A DNA stretch of 64,000 bases from the NCBI GenBank assembly GCA_023954095.1, contig JAMLIQ010000001.1, positions 1 through 64,000 on the forward strand. Reading direction: 5' to 3'. The notes below the pieces were generated by a model. That model had not been told where the DNA came from and searched no databases. It saw only the letters and a program-made list of their open reading frames with translations. Positions 26,762 to 35,430 of the stretch are shown one piece after another. Source of the DNA: Burkholderiaceae bacterium (GTDB lineage Bacteria; Pseudomonadota; Gammaproteobacteria; Burkholderiales; Burkholderiaceae_C). How positions within the stretch are numbered: the first letter of the stretch is position 1; each line of letters opens with the position of its first letter. Both the position numbers and the translations under genes were made by a program.

Positions 26762-27205
26762 CTACAGGCTGGCAGCCCGCGCGGCAGCGGCTTTGGCCTT
26801 GGCCTCGTCGGCCTTGCGCTGCAGTTCCTGCGCCTGCTTCTCTGCGGCCTCGGCTTCGGCCGCCTTGGCGGCTTTGGCGTCTTTCTCTGCAGTGCCGGGG
26901 CTGGCCAGCGCGTTGCCCGCCAGCGTGCCGGCCACGGCGCCGACCGCGGCGGCTCCCATGGTGCCCATCATGCCCGGCCCGCGTGCGGCGGGTGCTGCGG
27001 CAGCAGGGGCCGCGGCCGCAGGCGCCACAGGCGGGGCCGGCGCCTTGGGTGCGGCCGGCGCCGCGGGTGCCTTGCCGATGCTTGCGGGGGGAATCGAGCG
27101 GGCCTTGCCGCCTCCCAGGCGCTTGGCGTGGGCGAGGGTGGGCGAAGCCAAGGCGGCGATGGCCAAGGCGATGACGAGGGCGCTGGTGCGGGATGTGTGG
27201 TTCAT
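26762..27205 (-). CDS. secreted Ala-rich hypothetical protein, Tim44-like N-terminus
   Basis: 147 residues from the ATG at 27205. A signal peptide ends LASPTLAHAKR and is followed by KRLGGGKARS, reminiscent of the mature N-terminus of bacterial Tim44-like proteins. Then come an Ala/Pro linker, a glycine-rich hydrophobic segment (MGTMGAAAVGAVAGTLAGNA) and a highly charged helical tail of Ala, Glu and Lys. The catalytic-like Tim44 domain itself is missing, so this may be a shortened relative. Composition is low-complexity, but the signal peptide and the clear ends support a real gene. It is 17 bp downstream of the Bax-inhibitor gene. Confidence 0.6.
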   Translation of the reverse strand: MNHTSRTSALVIALAIAALASPTLAHAKRLGGGKARSIPPASIGKAPAAPAAPKAPAPPVAPAAAAPAAAAPAARGPGMMGTMGAAAVGAVAGTLAGNALASPGTAEKDAKAAKAAEAEAAEKQAQELQRKADEAKAKAAAARAASL

Positions 27206-27222
27206 GGGTGGCGTGTGGAAGG

Positions 27223-27900
27223 TCAATCGTTGCTGCCAAAGCCAAACAGGCTCAGCAGGCTGGTGAACAGGTTGAACAGCGCGACGAACAGGCCCACCGT
27301 GGCCAGCACGTAATTGGTTTCGCCGCCGCTGACGATGCGGCTGGTTTCAAACAGGATCAGCCCGGCCGACAGCAGCGCCACCATCGCCGAAACCGCCAGG
27401 CCCAGGGCCGGGATCTGGAAAAACATGGCCGCCAGCGCGCCGAGAATGGCAATGACCATGCCGGCAAAGAGAAAGCCGCCCATGAAGCTGAAGTCGCGCC
27501 GCGTCGCCAGAACCCAGAGCGACAGCGCCAGGAAGGTGGTGCCAGTGGCGCCCAGAGCCAGGGCAATGGTCTGCCCGCCACCGGGCAAGGCCAAATGCGC
27601 CGAGAGCACCGGCCCGAGCGTGTAGCCCATGAAGCCGGTGAGCGCAAACACCGCGCCGATCGCCCAGCCACTGGCCTGCACCTTGTGGACCAGATAGAGC
27701 AGACCGAAATAGCCGGCCAGTGTCAGGATCAGGCCGGGCGCGGGCAGGCGCAGCGCGACCGCGACCGACGCCACGGCGGCGCTGAACAACAGCGTCATCG
27801 AAAGCAGCGCGTAGGTGTTGCGCAGCACCCGATGCGTGGCCAGGGTGCTGCCCAGAGCGCTTGGGACGGTGCCCTTGGGGTGGGTGGCAAGTTGGTTCAT
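27223..27900 (-). CDS. Bax inhibitor-1/YccA-family membrane protein
   Basis: 225 residues from the ATG at 27900 with seven hydrophobic helices. Family motifs include LRNTYALLSMTLLFSA, GFMGYTLGPVL and FETSRIVSGGETNYVLATV, the last holding the acidic residues that form the di-aspartyl-like pH sensor in BI-1 channels. E. coli YccA modulates FtsH proteolysis; a calcium/proton leak activity is known for other members. Divergent from the NhaR-like regulator with about 95 bp between. Confidence 0.9.
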   Translation of the reverse strand: MNQLATHPKGTVPSALGSTLATHRVLRNTYALLSMTLLFSAAVASVAVALRLPAPGLILTLAGYFGLLYLVHKVQASGWAIGAVFALTGFMGYTLGPVLSAHLALPGGGQTIALALGATGTTFLALSLWVLATRRDFSFMGGFLFAGMVIAILGALAAMFFQIPALGLAVSAMVALLSAGLILFETSRIVSGGETNYVLATVGLFVALFNLFTSLLSLFGFGSND

Positions 27901-27984
27901 GTGCGTTCCAGAATGAAGAGGAGCACGCAAGATACCTGCCGGATGAATTCTGAAAAAGAAGATTAAAACTGACGCTCTGTTCCG

Positions 27985-27990
27985 TAAAAT
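27985..27990 (+). promoter_or_regulatory. -10-like box of the NhaR-type regulator
   Basis: TAAAAT, 6 nt before the ATG at 27997, with TTAAAA 16 nt further upstream as a possible -35. No ribosome site lies between, so the message would be leaderless. Confidence 0.4.
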
Positions 27991-27996
27991 CTGCCA

Positions 27997-28869
27997 ATGA
28001 GCACGCCCTTCAACTACCGCCACCTCTACTATTTCTGGATGGTGGCCAAGGAGGGCAGCATGTCCAACGCCGCCGCGCGGCTGGACATGGCAGTGCAGAC
28101 CGTGAGCACGCAGGTGCGCGAGCTCGAGCGCGACCTCGGTTGCCAGTTGCTGCGTCCTGCGGGCCGCGGCCTGGCGCTGACCGAGGCCGGCGTGGTGGCC
28201 CTGCGGCAGGCGGAATCGATCTTCCAGCTCGGCGAGGCTTTGCCCGAACTGGTGCGGGCCGCGGCGCAGAGCCCCTCAGTGCGGCTGGTGGTGGGCATCG
28301 CCGATGGCCTGCCCAAGCTGGAGGTGCAGCGGCTGCTGCGCCCGGTGCTTGGCGTGCCCGGCTTGCGCCTGGTGTGCCTGGAGGGCGAGATGCCCGATCT
28401 GTTGGCGCAGCTGGCGCTGCACAAACTCGACGTGGTCTTGTCCGATCATCCGGCACCTTTTCAGCCGCGGTTCAAGGTGCACAACCATCCGCTGGGCAGC
28501 TCGGCCATGGGCTGGTACGCCGCGCCGCAATGGTGGGCTCGGGCGGTCGAGGGTTTTCCGGCATCGCTGCAAGGCCTGCCGGTGCTGCTGCCGACGACGC
28601 ACTCCATCGTTCGCCATCTCATCGACCACTGGCTGGCGCAAAAGGGCCTGCACCCGCAGGTCGCCGGGGAGTTTGAGGACAACGCGCTGATGGAAGCCTT
28701 TGGCGGTACGGGCCTGGGCGTGTTTCCAGGTGCAGTGGCCGCGCAGGCCGAACTGCTGCAGCGCTGCCAGGTGAAGCTGGTCGGCGCGTGCGATGGGGTG
28801 CAGGAAAACTACTACGCCATCAGTACCGAGCGCAAGCTGGCTCACCCGCTGGTGTCGAAGCTGGTGTAG
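27997..28869 (+). CDS. LysR-family regulator, NhaR-like
   Basis: 290 residues. The N-terminus NYRHLYYFWMVAKEGSMSNA and RELERDLGCQLLRPAGRGLA are typical of the NhaR branch, which in E. coli activates the sodium/proton antiporter gene nhaA. The effector domain runs to the end (CDGVQENYYAISTERKLAHP). No nhaA is adjacent; the neighbours are the Bax-inhibitor gene (divergent) and thiL (convergent). Two other cation/proton antiporters lie 3-5 kb downstream. A target among these is only a guess. Confidence 0.85.
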   Translation: MSTPFNYRHLYYFWMVAKEGSMSNAAARLDMAVQTVSTQVRELERDLGCQLLRPAGRGLALTEAGVVALRQAESIFQLGEALPELVRAAAQSPSVRLVVGIADGLPKLEVQRLLRPVLGVPGLRLVCLEGEMPDLLAQLALHKLDVVLSDHPAPFQPRFKVHNHPLGSSAMGWYAAPQWWARAVEGFPASLQGLPVLLPTTHSIVRHLIDHWLAQKGLHPQVAGEFEDNALMEAFGGTGLGVFPGAVAAQAELLQRCQVKLVGACDGVQENYYAISTERKLAHPLVSKLV

Positions 28870-28919
28870 CGTTTCGCTCTGAACGGACCTTCCAGAGATA
28901 CGAAAGAGCCGTGCTTGGC

Positions 28920-29894
28920 TCAGCCGAAATGGTCGAACGAGGCAAAGCGCGCGTCCACCGGCCGACCGGAGCCGTCCAGTATGCGCAGACCGGGGGCCGA
29001 ATCAATGTGGCCAATGCGTGCGACCGGCGTCTGGCTGGCTTGGGCTGCCGCCTGCACTGCGGCCCGACGCTGCGGCGGGGCGGTGAACAAAAGTTCGTAA
29101 TCGTCGCCCCCGGCGAGCACGCATTGTTGCCAAAAATCCAAGCCAAATTGAACTCCAGCGCTCGTCCTGTATATGTTTGATGCTATCAAAGACATAGTAA
29201 CGTCCAGGTCGAGACTGGCTCCGACGCCCGAGGCTTCCAGAATGTGGCCCAGGTCGCCACAGAGCCCGTCGCTCAGGTCGATCGCGCTGGTGGCCAGGCC
29301 GCGCAGCGCCAGTCCCAGCGCCACCCGGGGCGCCGGGCGCTCGAACCGCGCGCGCGCAGCGGCGAGCACCTCGTCCGGAAGTACGACGCGGTGCTGCAAG
29401 GCTTCGAGCGCCAGGCGCGCATCCCCCAGCGTTCCGCTGACGTAGAGGTCGTCGCCGGCCTGCGCGCCACTGCGCAGCAGGGCCTGGCCGGCCGGCACCT
29501 CGCCCAAGGCGGTGATGCACAGGGTGAGCGGGCCGCGCGTCGTGTCGCCGCCCACCAGCTCGCAACCATGGGCATCGGCCAGGGCCCACAGGCCGCTGGC
29601 GAAAGCCGCCAGCCAGGCGTCGTCGGCCTGCGGCAGCGCCAGCGCCAGCGTGAACGCCAGCGGTTCGGCGCCGCACGCGGCCAGGTCGGAGAGGTTGACC
29701 GCCAAGGCCTTGTGGCCCAGCGCCTGCGGCGCGACGTCGGCAAAGAAGTGGCGCCCTTCGATCAGCATGTCCGACGACACCGCCAACTGCATCCCGGGGC
29801 GCGGCGCCAGGAGGGCGCAGTCGTCCCCCACGCCCAGGGGTGAGCGGCGCACCGGGCGCTTGAAATGCCTGGCGATCAAGTCGAATTCACCCAT
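28920..29894 (-). CDS. thiL: thiamine-monophosphate kinase
   Basis: 324 residues. It phosphorylates TMP to thiamine pyrophosphate. The PurM-like fold shows the metal-binding GVGDDCALL (D24, D25), SSDMLIEGRHF, LVGGDTTRGPLTL, AIDLSDGLCGDLGH and AGGDDYELLFTAP motifs in order. A dispersed repeat copy (29130-29199) is translated in frame as about 24 residues between the SLDLDV strand and the QQCVLAGGDDYELL active-site strand, so an otherwise standard enzyme carries an unusual insertion. It is convergent with the NhaR-like gene. Confidence 0.95.
   Translation of the reverse strand: MGEFDLIARHFKRPVRRSPLGVGDDCALLAPRPGMQLAVSSDMLIEGRHFFADVAPQALGHKALAVNLSDLAACGAEPLAFTLALALPQADDAWLAAFASGLWALADAHGCELVGGDTTRGPLTLCITALGEVPAGQALLRSGAQAGDDLYVSGTLGDARLALEALQHRVVLPDEVLAAARARFERPAPRVALGLALRGLATSAIDLSDGLCGDLGHILEASGVGASLDLDVTMSLIASNIYRTSAGVQFGLDFWQQCVLAGGDDYELLFTAPPQRRAAVQAAAQASQTPVARIGHIDSAPGLRILDGSGRPVDARFASFDHFG
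29130..29199 (-). repeat. dispersed palindromic repeat, copy 6 (inside thiL)
   Basis: On the minus strand: ACTATGTCTTTGATAGC, a spacer, GAGCGCTGGAGTTCAATTT and a GGATTTTTGG tail. It encodes SLIASNIYRTSAGVQFGLDF. It is markedly AT-richer than the flanking thiL sequence. The ATA-GCA anchor is in the same frame as in the other in-gene copies. Confidence 0.65.
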
Positions 29895-30068
29895 GGAGGT
29901 TTTCGGGTTCGATCATCGAGTCAAGCAAGGGGGGCGCAAGCTGGGACGCTCGCCGATCGCCGTGCCGCAGAGCTTGACAGCGGGCTCCCATTGCCACGGC
30001 GCATCGGAGGTAGCCAGTGTGCTGGAGGCGCCCCCTCAGGCGGAAGATGTGAAGCGGCTCGGGCGGAA

Positions 30069-31190
30069 TCAATTCCTCCCCCTGAACCGCTGCGCGGCCT
30101 GGCGCGTGACTTCGGCCAGCAGCTGCTCCTCGCGCTGGCGCTCGCGAAACCAGCGGGCGTCGTTTTGCGCGGCCGCCGCCTCGCTGCGCAGCAGGTGCAG
30201 CGCGCCGGTGGCGCCGTGCGCGGCGGCGTGGCCGGCAATGCGGTCGATGGTGCGCATGATGTGCTCGCGCAAAGGCATGTGCTCGCCAGTGGCCGGGTCG
30301 ACGTAGACCGCGTCCATGCCAAAGCGGCAGGCCTGAAAACGGTTGTAGGTGTAGACCAGGTAGTCGTCTTCCTGCGGCATGAAAGGCTGGTCGGCCAGAA
30401 ACCAGGCCCCGAGCGACTGCACAAAGCCCGACAGCGCCGCCGCGCGCTCGATGGTCAGCGGGGTGTCGAAGACGCGGATTTCGATGGTGCCGAACTCGGG
30501 CTTCGGGCGGATGTCCCAGTAGAAATCCTTCATGCTGCGCACCACGCCGGTGTGCGTCATCTTGTCGAAATAGACCTCGAAATCCTTCCAGGTCAGCGCC
30601 ATGGGCGCGCGGCCAGACAGCGGAAACGCAAAGACCGAATTGAGCCGCGCCGAATCAAAGGCCGTGTCGTGCCCCTGGATGTAGGGGCTGGATGCCGACA
30701 ACGCGATGAAGTGCGGAATGAAGCGCGACATGCGGTGCAGCATGAGCAGGGCGGAATCGGCGTCCGGGCAGCCAATGTGCACATGCTGGCCAAAAATGGT
30801 GAACTGCTTGGACAGGTAGCCATACAGCGCCGAGAGTTCGCGAAAGCGTGGCTTGTCGTAGATGCGCCGCTCATACCATTCCTGGAACGGGTGCGTGCCG
30901 CCGCCCACCACCGCGATGTTGAGCTTGTCGGCGCATTTGACCAGGGCGTCGCGGATCTGCGTCAGCTGCCCCAGCACCTCGCTGCTCGAGTGGCAGATGC
31001 CGGTCGAGACCTCGATCATTCCGTTGGTCATCTCGGGCACCACGCTGCCTGGCAGCGGGTGCTTTTCCATCAGGCGCAGCATGTCCTCGGCGTAGGGCGC
31101 CAGGTCGTAGTCGTGCGTGTTGACCAGTTGCAGCTCCAGCTCCACGCCCAGGGTGAGCGGTTCGGAATGGTTGAAGGATTCAAGACCCAT
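30069..31190 (-). CDS. ybdK: YbdK-type carboxylate-amine ligase (GCS2 family)
   Basis: 373 residues. GCS2-family fold: [20 protein letters not shown] at the N-terminus, [30 protein letters not shown] and [11 protein letters not shown]. Proteins of this type show weak glutamate-cysteine ligase activity, making gamma-glutamylcysteine. It overlaps the upstream antiporter gene by 11 bp and probably shares its transcript with both antiporters. This is notable because Kef-type antiporters are gated by glutathione adducts. The 174 bp between it and thiL hold no gene. Confidence 0.9.
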   Translation of the reverse strand: MGLESFNHSEPLTLGVELELQLVNTHDYDLAPYAEDMLRLMEKHPLPGSVVPEMTNGMIEVSTGICHSSSEVLGQLTQIRDALVKCADKLNIAVVGGGTHPFQEWYERRIYDKPRFRELSALYGYLSKQFTIFGQHVHIGCPDADSALLMLHRMSRFIPHFIALSASSPYIQGHDTAFDSARLNSVFAFPLSGRAPMALTWKDFEVYFDKMTHTGVVRSMKDFYWDIRPKPEFGTIEIRVFDTPLTIERAAALSGFVQSLGAWFLADQPFMPQEDDYLVYTYNRFQACRFGMDAVYVDPATGEHMPLREHIMRTIDRIAGHAAAHGATGALHLLRSEAAAAQNDARWFRERQREEQLLAEVTRQAAQRFRGRN

Positions 31191-32439
31191 GGTGCTCTCC
31201 GATGCTCTCGCGGGTAGTCAGAGGCGCCCAGGGCTTGGAGCTTTCGCCCGCGCGGTAAATGGCGACCGTGGCAATCACGGCACCGGCCACTTCCATCAGC
31301 AGGATCGCGGGCAGGGCGATCTGCGCAATCAACTGCCCCGTCTGGGGCGACGCCACGACAAACTGCGAGGCTATCAGCAGGGCAATGGACGACATCGGCG
31401 TCATCGCGCTGGCCACCAGCAAAGCCTGGCGCCAGCTCGCGCCGCTGCCGACGTTGCCAAGGCCCACGCCCACGCCCTTGGCCACCAGGCGCACCGCGAT
31501 CAAGGCAAGCACGACGCCGGCCACCCGCCCGCTCCAGTCGGCCTGCGCCGCCACCGTCGACACCAGCACGAACATCAGCATGGTCAACAGCGCCGACGCA
31601 TTGCCCAACTGGCGCGGCCAGGCCCAGGGCCGCGGGTTGAGCTGCTTGAGCAGCATGGCGCCGAGCAGCGCCGCCAGCGGCGCAGAGCCGCCCATATGCG
31701 CCGCCACGGCGGTGGCCGCGGCCACCAGCGTCAGCAGCAGGATGGAGGTGTTCTCGCTGGTGGGTGTCATGAAGCGCAGCGCCGTGCGCAGCGCCAGCGC
31801 CAGCGCCGCAGCGACCACGATGGAGACGCCGAGCACGACCATCACCGGGTAGATGGTGTCGCTGAAGGTGACTGGCGGGCGGATCATCAGCTCTGCCCGG
31901 GCACTGGCCAGCGTCAGCGCGTACAACGTCGAGAGGGTGGAGAGCACGATGGCGCGCTCGGTCACCGGGCCGGCAGCGCGGTTGTCCGCCACGACGCGCG
32001 TGAGCACCGAGGGCGACGCCGCCAGCGCCACCAGCGCCAGCGGGCCCGCGACCTGCAGCTCCAGCCCCAGCCAGGCGAGCGTCCAGTACACCGCAAAATA
32101 CGTCAGGGCCGACTCGACAATGCTTTGCACCAGCACCATGGGGTTGTGCCGGAACCAGCGCAGCGGAATCCGCCCCCCCGCTTCAAACAGCACCACGGCC
32201 AAGCCCAGTTCCAGCAGGAACAGGCTGATGCCCTGCAGGGGCCAGGGTGCGCCGCTGAATCCGGCGAGACCTGCCAGGGTGCCGACCAGGGTATAGCCGA
32301 CCACCTTGGGCAGACCGACGTGGCGCTGCAGCAAATGCCCAGCCATGGCCGCCACGGCAAGCAGCAAAGACCACTGCACGGTGGGCAGACCGGCCGAAGG
32401 GCGAAGCCACTGCGCCCAAAAGCTCAAGAGTTCGTTCAT
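31180..32439 (-). CDS. CPA2-type monovalent cation/proton antiporter (second of pair)
   Basis: 419 residues from the ATG at 32439, about 12 helices. Sodium/hydrogen-exchanger fold: [16 protein letters not shown] near the start, [51 protein letters not shown] (split around the unwound TM4), and a conserved late helix [12 protein letters not shown]. There is no C-terminal RCK/KTN nucleotide-binding domain, unlike KefB/C. It is downstream of a second antiporter (32578-33873) and upstream of ybdK. Ion specificity (potassium or sodium) cannot be told. Confidence 0.85.
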   Translation of the reverse strand: MNELLSFWAQWLRPSAGLPTVQWSLLLAVAAMAGHLLQRHVGLPKVVGYTLVGTLAGLAGFSGAPWPLQGISLFLLELGLAVVLFEAGGRIPLRWFRHNPMVLVQSIVESALTYFAVYWTLAWLGLELQVAGPLALVALAASPSVLTRVVADNRAAGPVTERAIVLSTLSTLYALTLASARAELMIRPPVTFSDTIYPVMVVLGVSIVVAAALALALRTALRFMTPTSENTSILLLTLVAAATAVAAHMGGSAPLAALLGAMLLKQLNPRPWAWPRQLGNASALLTMLMFVLVSTVAAQADWSGRVAGVVLALIAVRLVAKGVGVGLGNVGSGASWRQALLVASAMTPMSSIALLIASQFVVASPQTGQLIAQIALPAILLMEVAGAVIATVAIYRAGESSKPWAPLTTRESIGEHHGS

Positions 32440-32577
32440 TCGTGATTCCTTCGCCCGCTGCATGCGCCGTGGGCCCATGGAGGGTGCAGGCAGAGGGCCA
32501 AGCCAAATATACAGGGCGGGCCCGACTCGCCTGCAGAGCGCCCCGACCCAGCGGCTGGTTCGGCCCAACGGCCTTGC

Positions 32578-33873
32578 TCAGGCCTCGGGCGCTGCGGGCG
32601 GCTGCAGCCGGGGCGGGGCCGCCGTCGGCGCCTGATTGCTCGGGGCGGTGGGTGCTGTGCGGCTGGCGCGTTCGGCAGCCTGGTCGTTGAGCTGGTCGCC
32701 CGACCAGCGCAGCGCGCGCACGGCAATCGGTGGCCCAATCGTCTCCAGCAGCGCCACGGCAGCCAGAACGATGGAGCCGATGGCCGCGCCTTTCTCCGGA
32801 AACAGACTCAGCGTGGTGTTGACCAGACCAATCGCGAGCCCGGCCATGGGCAGCAGCAGAAGGCCGGTACTGCCCGCCTGGCGCGGCGTGGCGCCCAGCA
32901 GCAGAGCCGAACCGCCCACGCCCAGCCACTTGGCCGCGGCGCGGGCGCCGAGAAACATCAGCACGGCGGGCCAGTAGTCGACGATCTCCGCGACGTGCAG
33001 GTTGGCGCCCGCATACACGAACAGCACGATGAAGAACAACTCGAACGCAGGGCCGAAATGGATGCTGGCAATCAGCTTGGCGCGCTCCATGCTGCGCACC
33101 ACCATGCCCAGCACCAGTGGCGCGAACAGGGCCGACAGCTTGAACGCCAACGCGGCGCCCACGGTCATCATGACCGCGCCGATCACCAGCGCCAGCTGGT
33201 ACTGCTCGGCCACCTTGGTTTTGCGCGCCGCCAGATGCAACAGGCCGCCCATGGCCAATCCGAGTGCGCCCGAGCCGACCACCTGGTAGAGCGGCGCGCC
33301 CACCATCACCGCCAGCGGCGCCTTGGCTTCGCCGTAGAGCGCAGGCAAGACGGCGGCAAAGGCAATGAAGGCAATCACGTTGTTCAGGGCCACCAGCAGC
33401 ATGGCGCGCTCGGTGACGGGGCCCGAGGCGTCCAGTTCGTGCGCCACGTGAATCAGCACGGCCGGCGAGGAGGAGATGGCAATGGTGCTGATCACTGCCG
33501 CCGTCAGGCCAGAGACGCCCACCAGAGCCAGCCCGAAATACACCGCAGCGAAGGTGAGCGCGCTCTCCGCAAGAGACACCAGCAGGACCTGCCGGTCCTG
33601 CTTGATGCGCTTGGTGTCGATCGACAGCCCCAGCCGGTACAAAATCAGGGCCAGGGCCACGTCGACCACGATGCGCGACTGCGCCAGGGCGGCCTCACCG
33701 ATGACCCCCAGCACGTTGGGCCCGGCGACGAAGCCCACCACCATGAAGCCGGTGATACTGGGCAGCCAGCGCCAGCGGTGCGCAAAGTAGCCGCCCAATG
33801 CGCCGGAAAACAGCAGAAAACCAAAAAAGAACAGGGTGTTGACCGAAAACGGCCATGCGGGCAGAAATTCCAT
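32578..33873 (-). CDS. CPA2-type monovalent cation/proton antiporter (first of pair)
   Basis: 431 residues from the ATG at 33873. Same fold as its neighbour: [71 protein letters not shown] and [17 protein letters not shown]. The Pro/Ala-rich C-terminal tail (about 400-431) has no RCK domain. The longer open frame upstream overlaps apaG in the wrong register and is rejected. It lies 25 bp from apaG. The two antiporters are similar but clearly diverged, so this is an old duplication, perhaps giving a heterodimer. Confidence 0.87.
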   Translation of the reverse strand: MEFLPAWPFSVNTLFFFGFLLFSGALGGYFAHRWRWLPSITGFMVVGFVAGPNVLGVIGEAALAQSRIVVDVALALILYRLGLSIDTKRIKQDRQVLLVSLAESALTFAAVYFGLALVGVSGLTAAVISTIAISSSPAVLIHVAHELDASGPVTERAMLLVALNNVIAFIAFAAVLPALYGEAKAPLAVMVGAPLYQVVGSGALGLAMGGLLHLAARKTKVAEQYQLALVIGAVMMTVGAALAFKLSALFAPLVLGMVVRSMERAKLIASIHFGPAFELFFIVLFVYAGANLHVAEIVDYWPAVLMFLGARAAAKWLGVGGSALLLGATPRQAGSTGLLLLPMAGLAIGLVNTTLSLFPEKGAAIGSIVLAAVALLETIGPPIAVRALRWSGDQLNDQAAERASRTAPTAPSNQAPTAAPPRLQPPAAPEA

Positions 33874-33898
33874 GGGGCGGGAGCGCTGGTGCCGTGCG

Positions 33899-34288
33899 TC
33901 AATGAAGAACGCGCTGGCCGCCGTCCTGGGCGGCGTGCAGGACGAAGCGGGGAATGGCCACGTCGAAGAATTCGCCGGCTTCGGTGACGAAGCGGTAGCT
34001 CCCCTGCATGCTGCCGGTGTCGCTGCGCAGACGGCAGCCGCTGGTGTACTCGAAACGCTCGCCGGGCCGCAGCAAAGGCTGCTGACCGACGACGCCCAGA
34101 CCGCGCACCTCGTCCTGCGGGCCGCGTTCGTCCTCGATGTGCCAGTGCCGGGCAATCAGCTGGGCCGGCGCGTCGCCCCGGTTGGCAATGGTGATGGTGT
34201 AGCTGAAGGTGAACACCTCGCGCTCGGGCGCGGATTGGTCTTCCAGGTAGGCGGACTGGACCTGAATGTCGAAAGCGGACGATTGCAT
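33899..34288 (-). CDS. apaG: ApaG (DUF525 domain)
   Basis: 129 residues. The fibronectin-III-like ApaG fold: [25 protein letters not shown] as the opening strands, [30 protein letters not shown] and [10 protein letters not shown]. It influences Co/Mg resistance in Salmonella; biochemistry is unclear. Start at the ATG at 34288; a divergent rpe promoter overlaps its start region, with only 30 bp between the two start codons. It is probably the first gene of a transcript through the antiporters and ybdK. Confidence 0.93.
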   Translation of the reverse strand: MQSSAFDIQVQSAYLEDQSAPEREVFTFSYTITIANRGDAPAQLIARHWHIEDERGPQDEVRGLGVVGQQPLLRPGERFEYTSGCRLRSDTGSMQGSYRFVTEAGEFFDVAIPRFVLHAAQDGGQRVLH

Positions 34289-34312
34289 GGGCAGGATGGT
34301 AACTGCGACAAT
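34283..34312 (+). promoter_or_regulatory. rpe promoter, leaderless
   Basis: TTGCAT (34283-34288), 18-bp spacer, GACAAT (34307-34312), then the rpe ATG 6 nt later with no ribosome site. The -35 overlaps the apaG start codon on the other strand, so the two genes compete for this site. Confidence 0.45.
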
Positions 34313-34318
34313 CCGAGC

Positions 34319-35005
34319 ATGAGCCGCACCTACCGCATTGCCCCGTCGATCCTGTCCGCCGACTTTGCCTGCCTGGGACAGGAAGTCGCGAGCGTCATCG
34401 CAGGCGGAGCGGACTGGATCCACTTTGACGTCATGGACAACCACTATGTGCCGAACCTGACGTTCGGGCCCATGGTGTGCGAGGCGCTCAAGCCGCACGC
34501 CAGGACGTCCGCGGGCGAAGCGGTGCCCATCGACGTGCATCTGATGGTCCAGCCGGTGGATGCGCTGGCTGCGGCATTTGCTGCAGCTGGGGCTGACAGC
34601 ATCAGCTTTCATCCCGATGCGGTGCAGCATGTGCATCGCAGCATCCAGGCGATTCGCGCCCAGGGCGTGCGTCCCGGCCTGGTGTTCAACCCGGCGGCCT
34701 CGCTGGACGTACTCGACTGGGTCATCGAGGACATCGACCTCATCCTGATCATGAGCGTCAACCCGGGATTTGGCGGGCAGAGCTTCATCGACTCGGCTTT
34801 GCGCAAGATTGAGGCCGTGCGCCGGCGCATCGACGCCTGCGGCAAGGACATCCGCCTGGAAGTGGATGGCGGGATCAAGCAGGACAACATCCGCCGCGTC
34901 GCCGACGCCGGGGCGGATACCTTTGTCGCGGGCAGCGCCATTTTTGGCCAGCGCGACTACCGGGCGGTGATTGACGCCATGCGCGTGGAGCTGGCGAGAG
35001 ACTGA
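34319..35005 (+). CDS. rpe: ribulose-phosphate 3-epimerase
   Basis: 228 residues, TIM barrel. [34 protein letters not shown], the metal-site [27 protein letters not shown] and the phosphate-binding [10 protein letters not shown] with FVAGSAIFG. It interconverts ribulose-5-P and xylulose-5-P in the pentose phosphate pathway. The ATG at 34319 matches the family N-terminus exactly; the frame open further upstream is antisense to apaG. gph, which often follows rpe in betaproteobacteria just before trpE, is displaced here by the 8.4-kb glucan synthase gene. Confidence 0.96.
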   Translation: MSRTYRIAPSILSADFACLGQEVASVIAGGADWIHFDVMDNHYVPNLTFGPMVCEALKPHARTSAGEAVPIDVHLMVQPVDALAAAFAAAGADSISFHPDAVQHVHRSIQAIRAQGVRPGLVFNPAASLDVLDWVIEDIDLILIMSVNPGFGGQSFIDSALRKIEAVRRRIDACGKDIRLEVDGGIKQDNIRRVADAGADTFVAGSAIFGQRDYRAVIDAMRVELARD

Positions 35006-35170
35006 GTTTCGCGCAAGCGATCGGGTGGCGCCAAGGCGGCTACCTACAGCGCGATCCTCCGCTTCTCGGCCCTTTGGCTGACAGCGCCGGGGAGGGCGAC
35101 ACCGTAGGATGGACGTTTGCGTCGACGCCTTTGCCCGCCGGGCCTCGGCGAGCCCCAGTCGAGAGGTTGT

Positions 35171-35407
35171 ATGCCCGATACCCACGTCTTTCCTCTCCCG
35201 CAGGCTGAGCGTCGCAGCAGCTTGGCGCCCGCCCCTTCTGGGGACGGACAGAGCCTTGCGCGGCATGTGCAGGATTGCTACCGGGCCAGAGGCGCATGGC
35301 ACGGCGTGCGCTGCCAGGCCGAGTGGCTGCGCTCCGTGCTCAGCGGGCGCGTCGTCAGCACCGTGGTGGCAGCGGCGGGTCTGCTGGCCATCGGCGCGTC
35401 CTGCTGA
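35171..35407 (+). CDS. small hypothetical protein upstream of the glucan synthase
   Basis: 78 residues from an ATG at 35171 preceded by GAGAGG. It has a C-terminal hydrophobic stretch (VVSTVVAAAGLLAIGAS) and GC-rich third codon positions, so it looks translated. It resembles nothing I know. It ends 23 bp before the first plausible start of the glucan synthase, in a different frame, and could be either a separate membrane-anchored peptide or the original N-terminus of that gene separated by a frameshift. The remaining part of the 35006-35170 gap holds no recognisable feature. Confidence 0.4.
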   Translation: MPDTHVFPLPQAERRSSLAPAPSGDGQSLARHVQDCYRARGAWHGVRCQAEWLRSVLSGRVVSTVVAAAGLLAIGASC

Positions 35408-35430
35408 CCGGCAAATCTTTCCCGACCATC

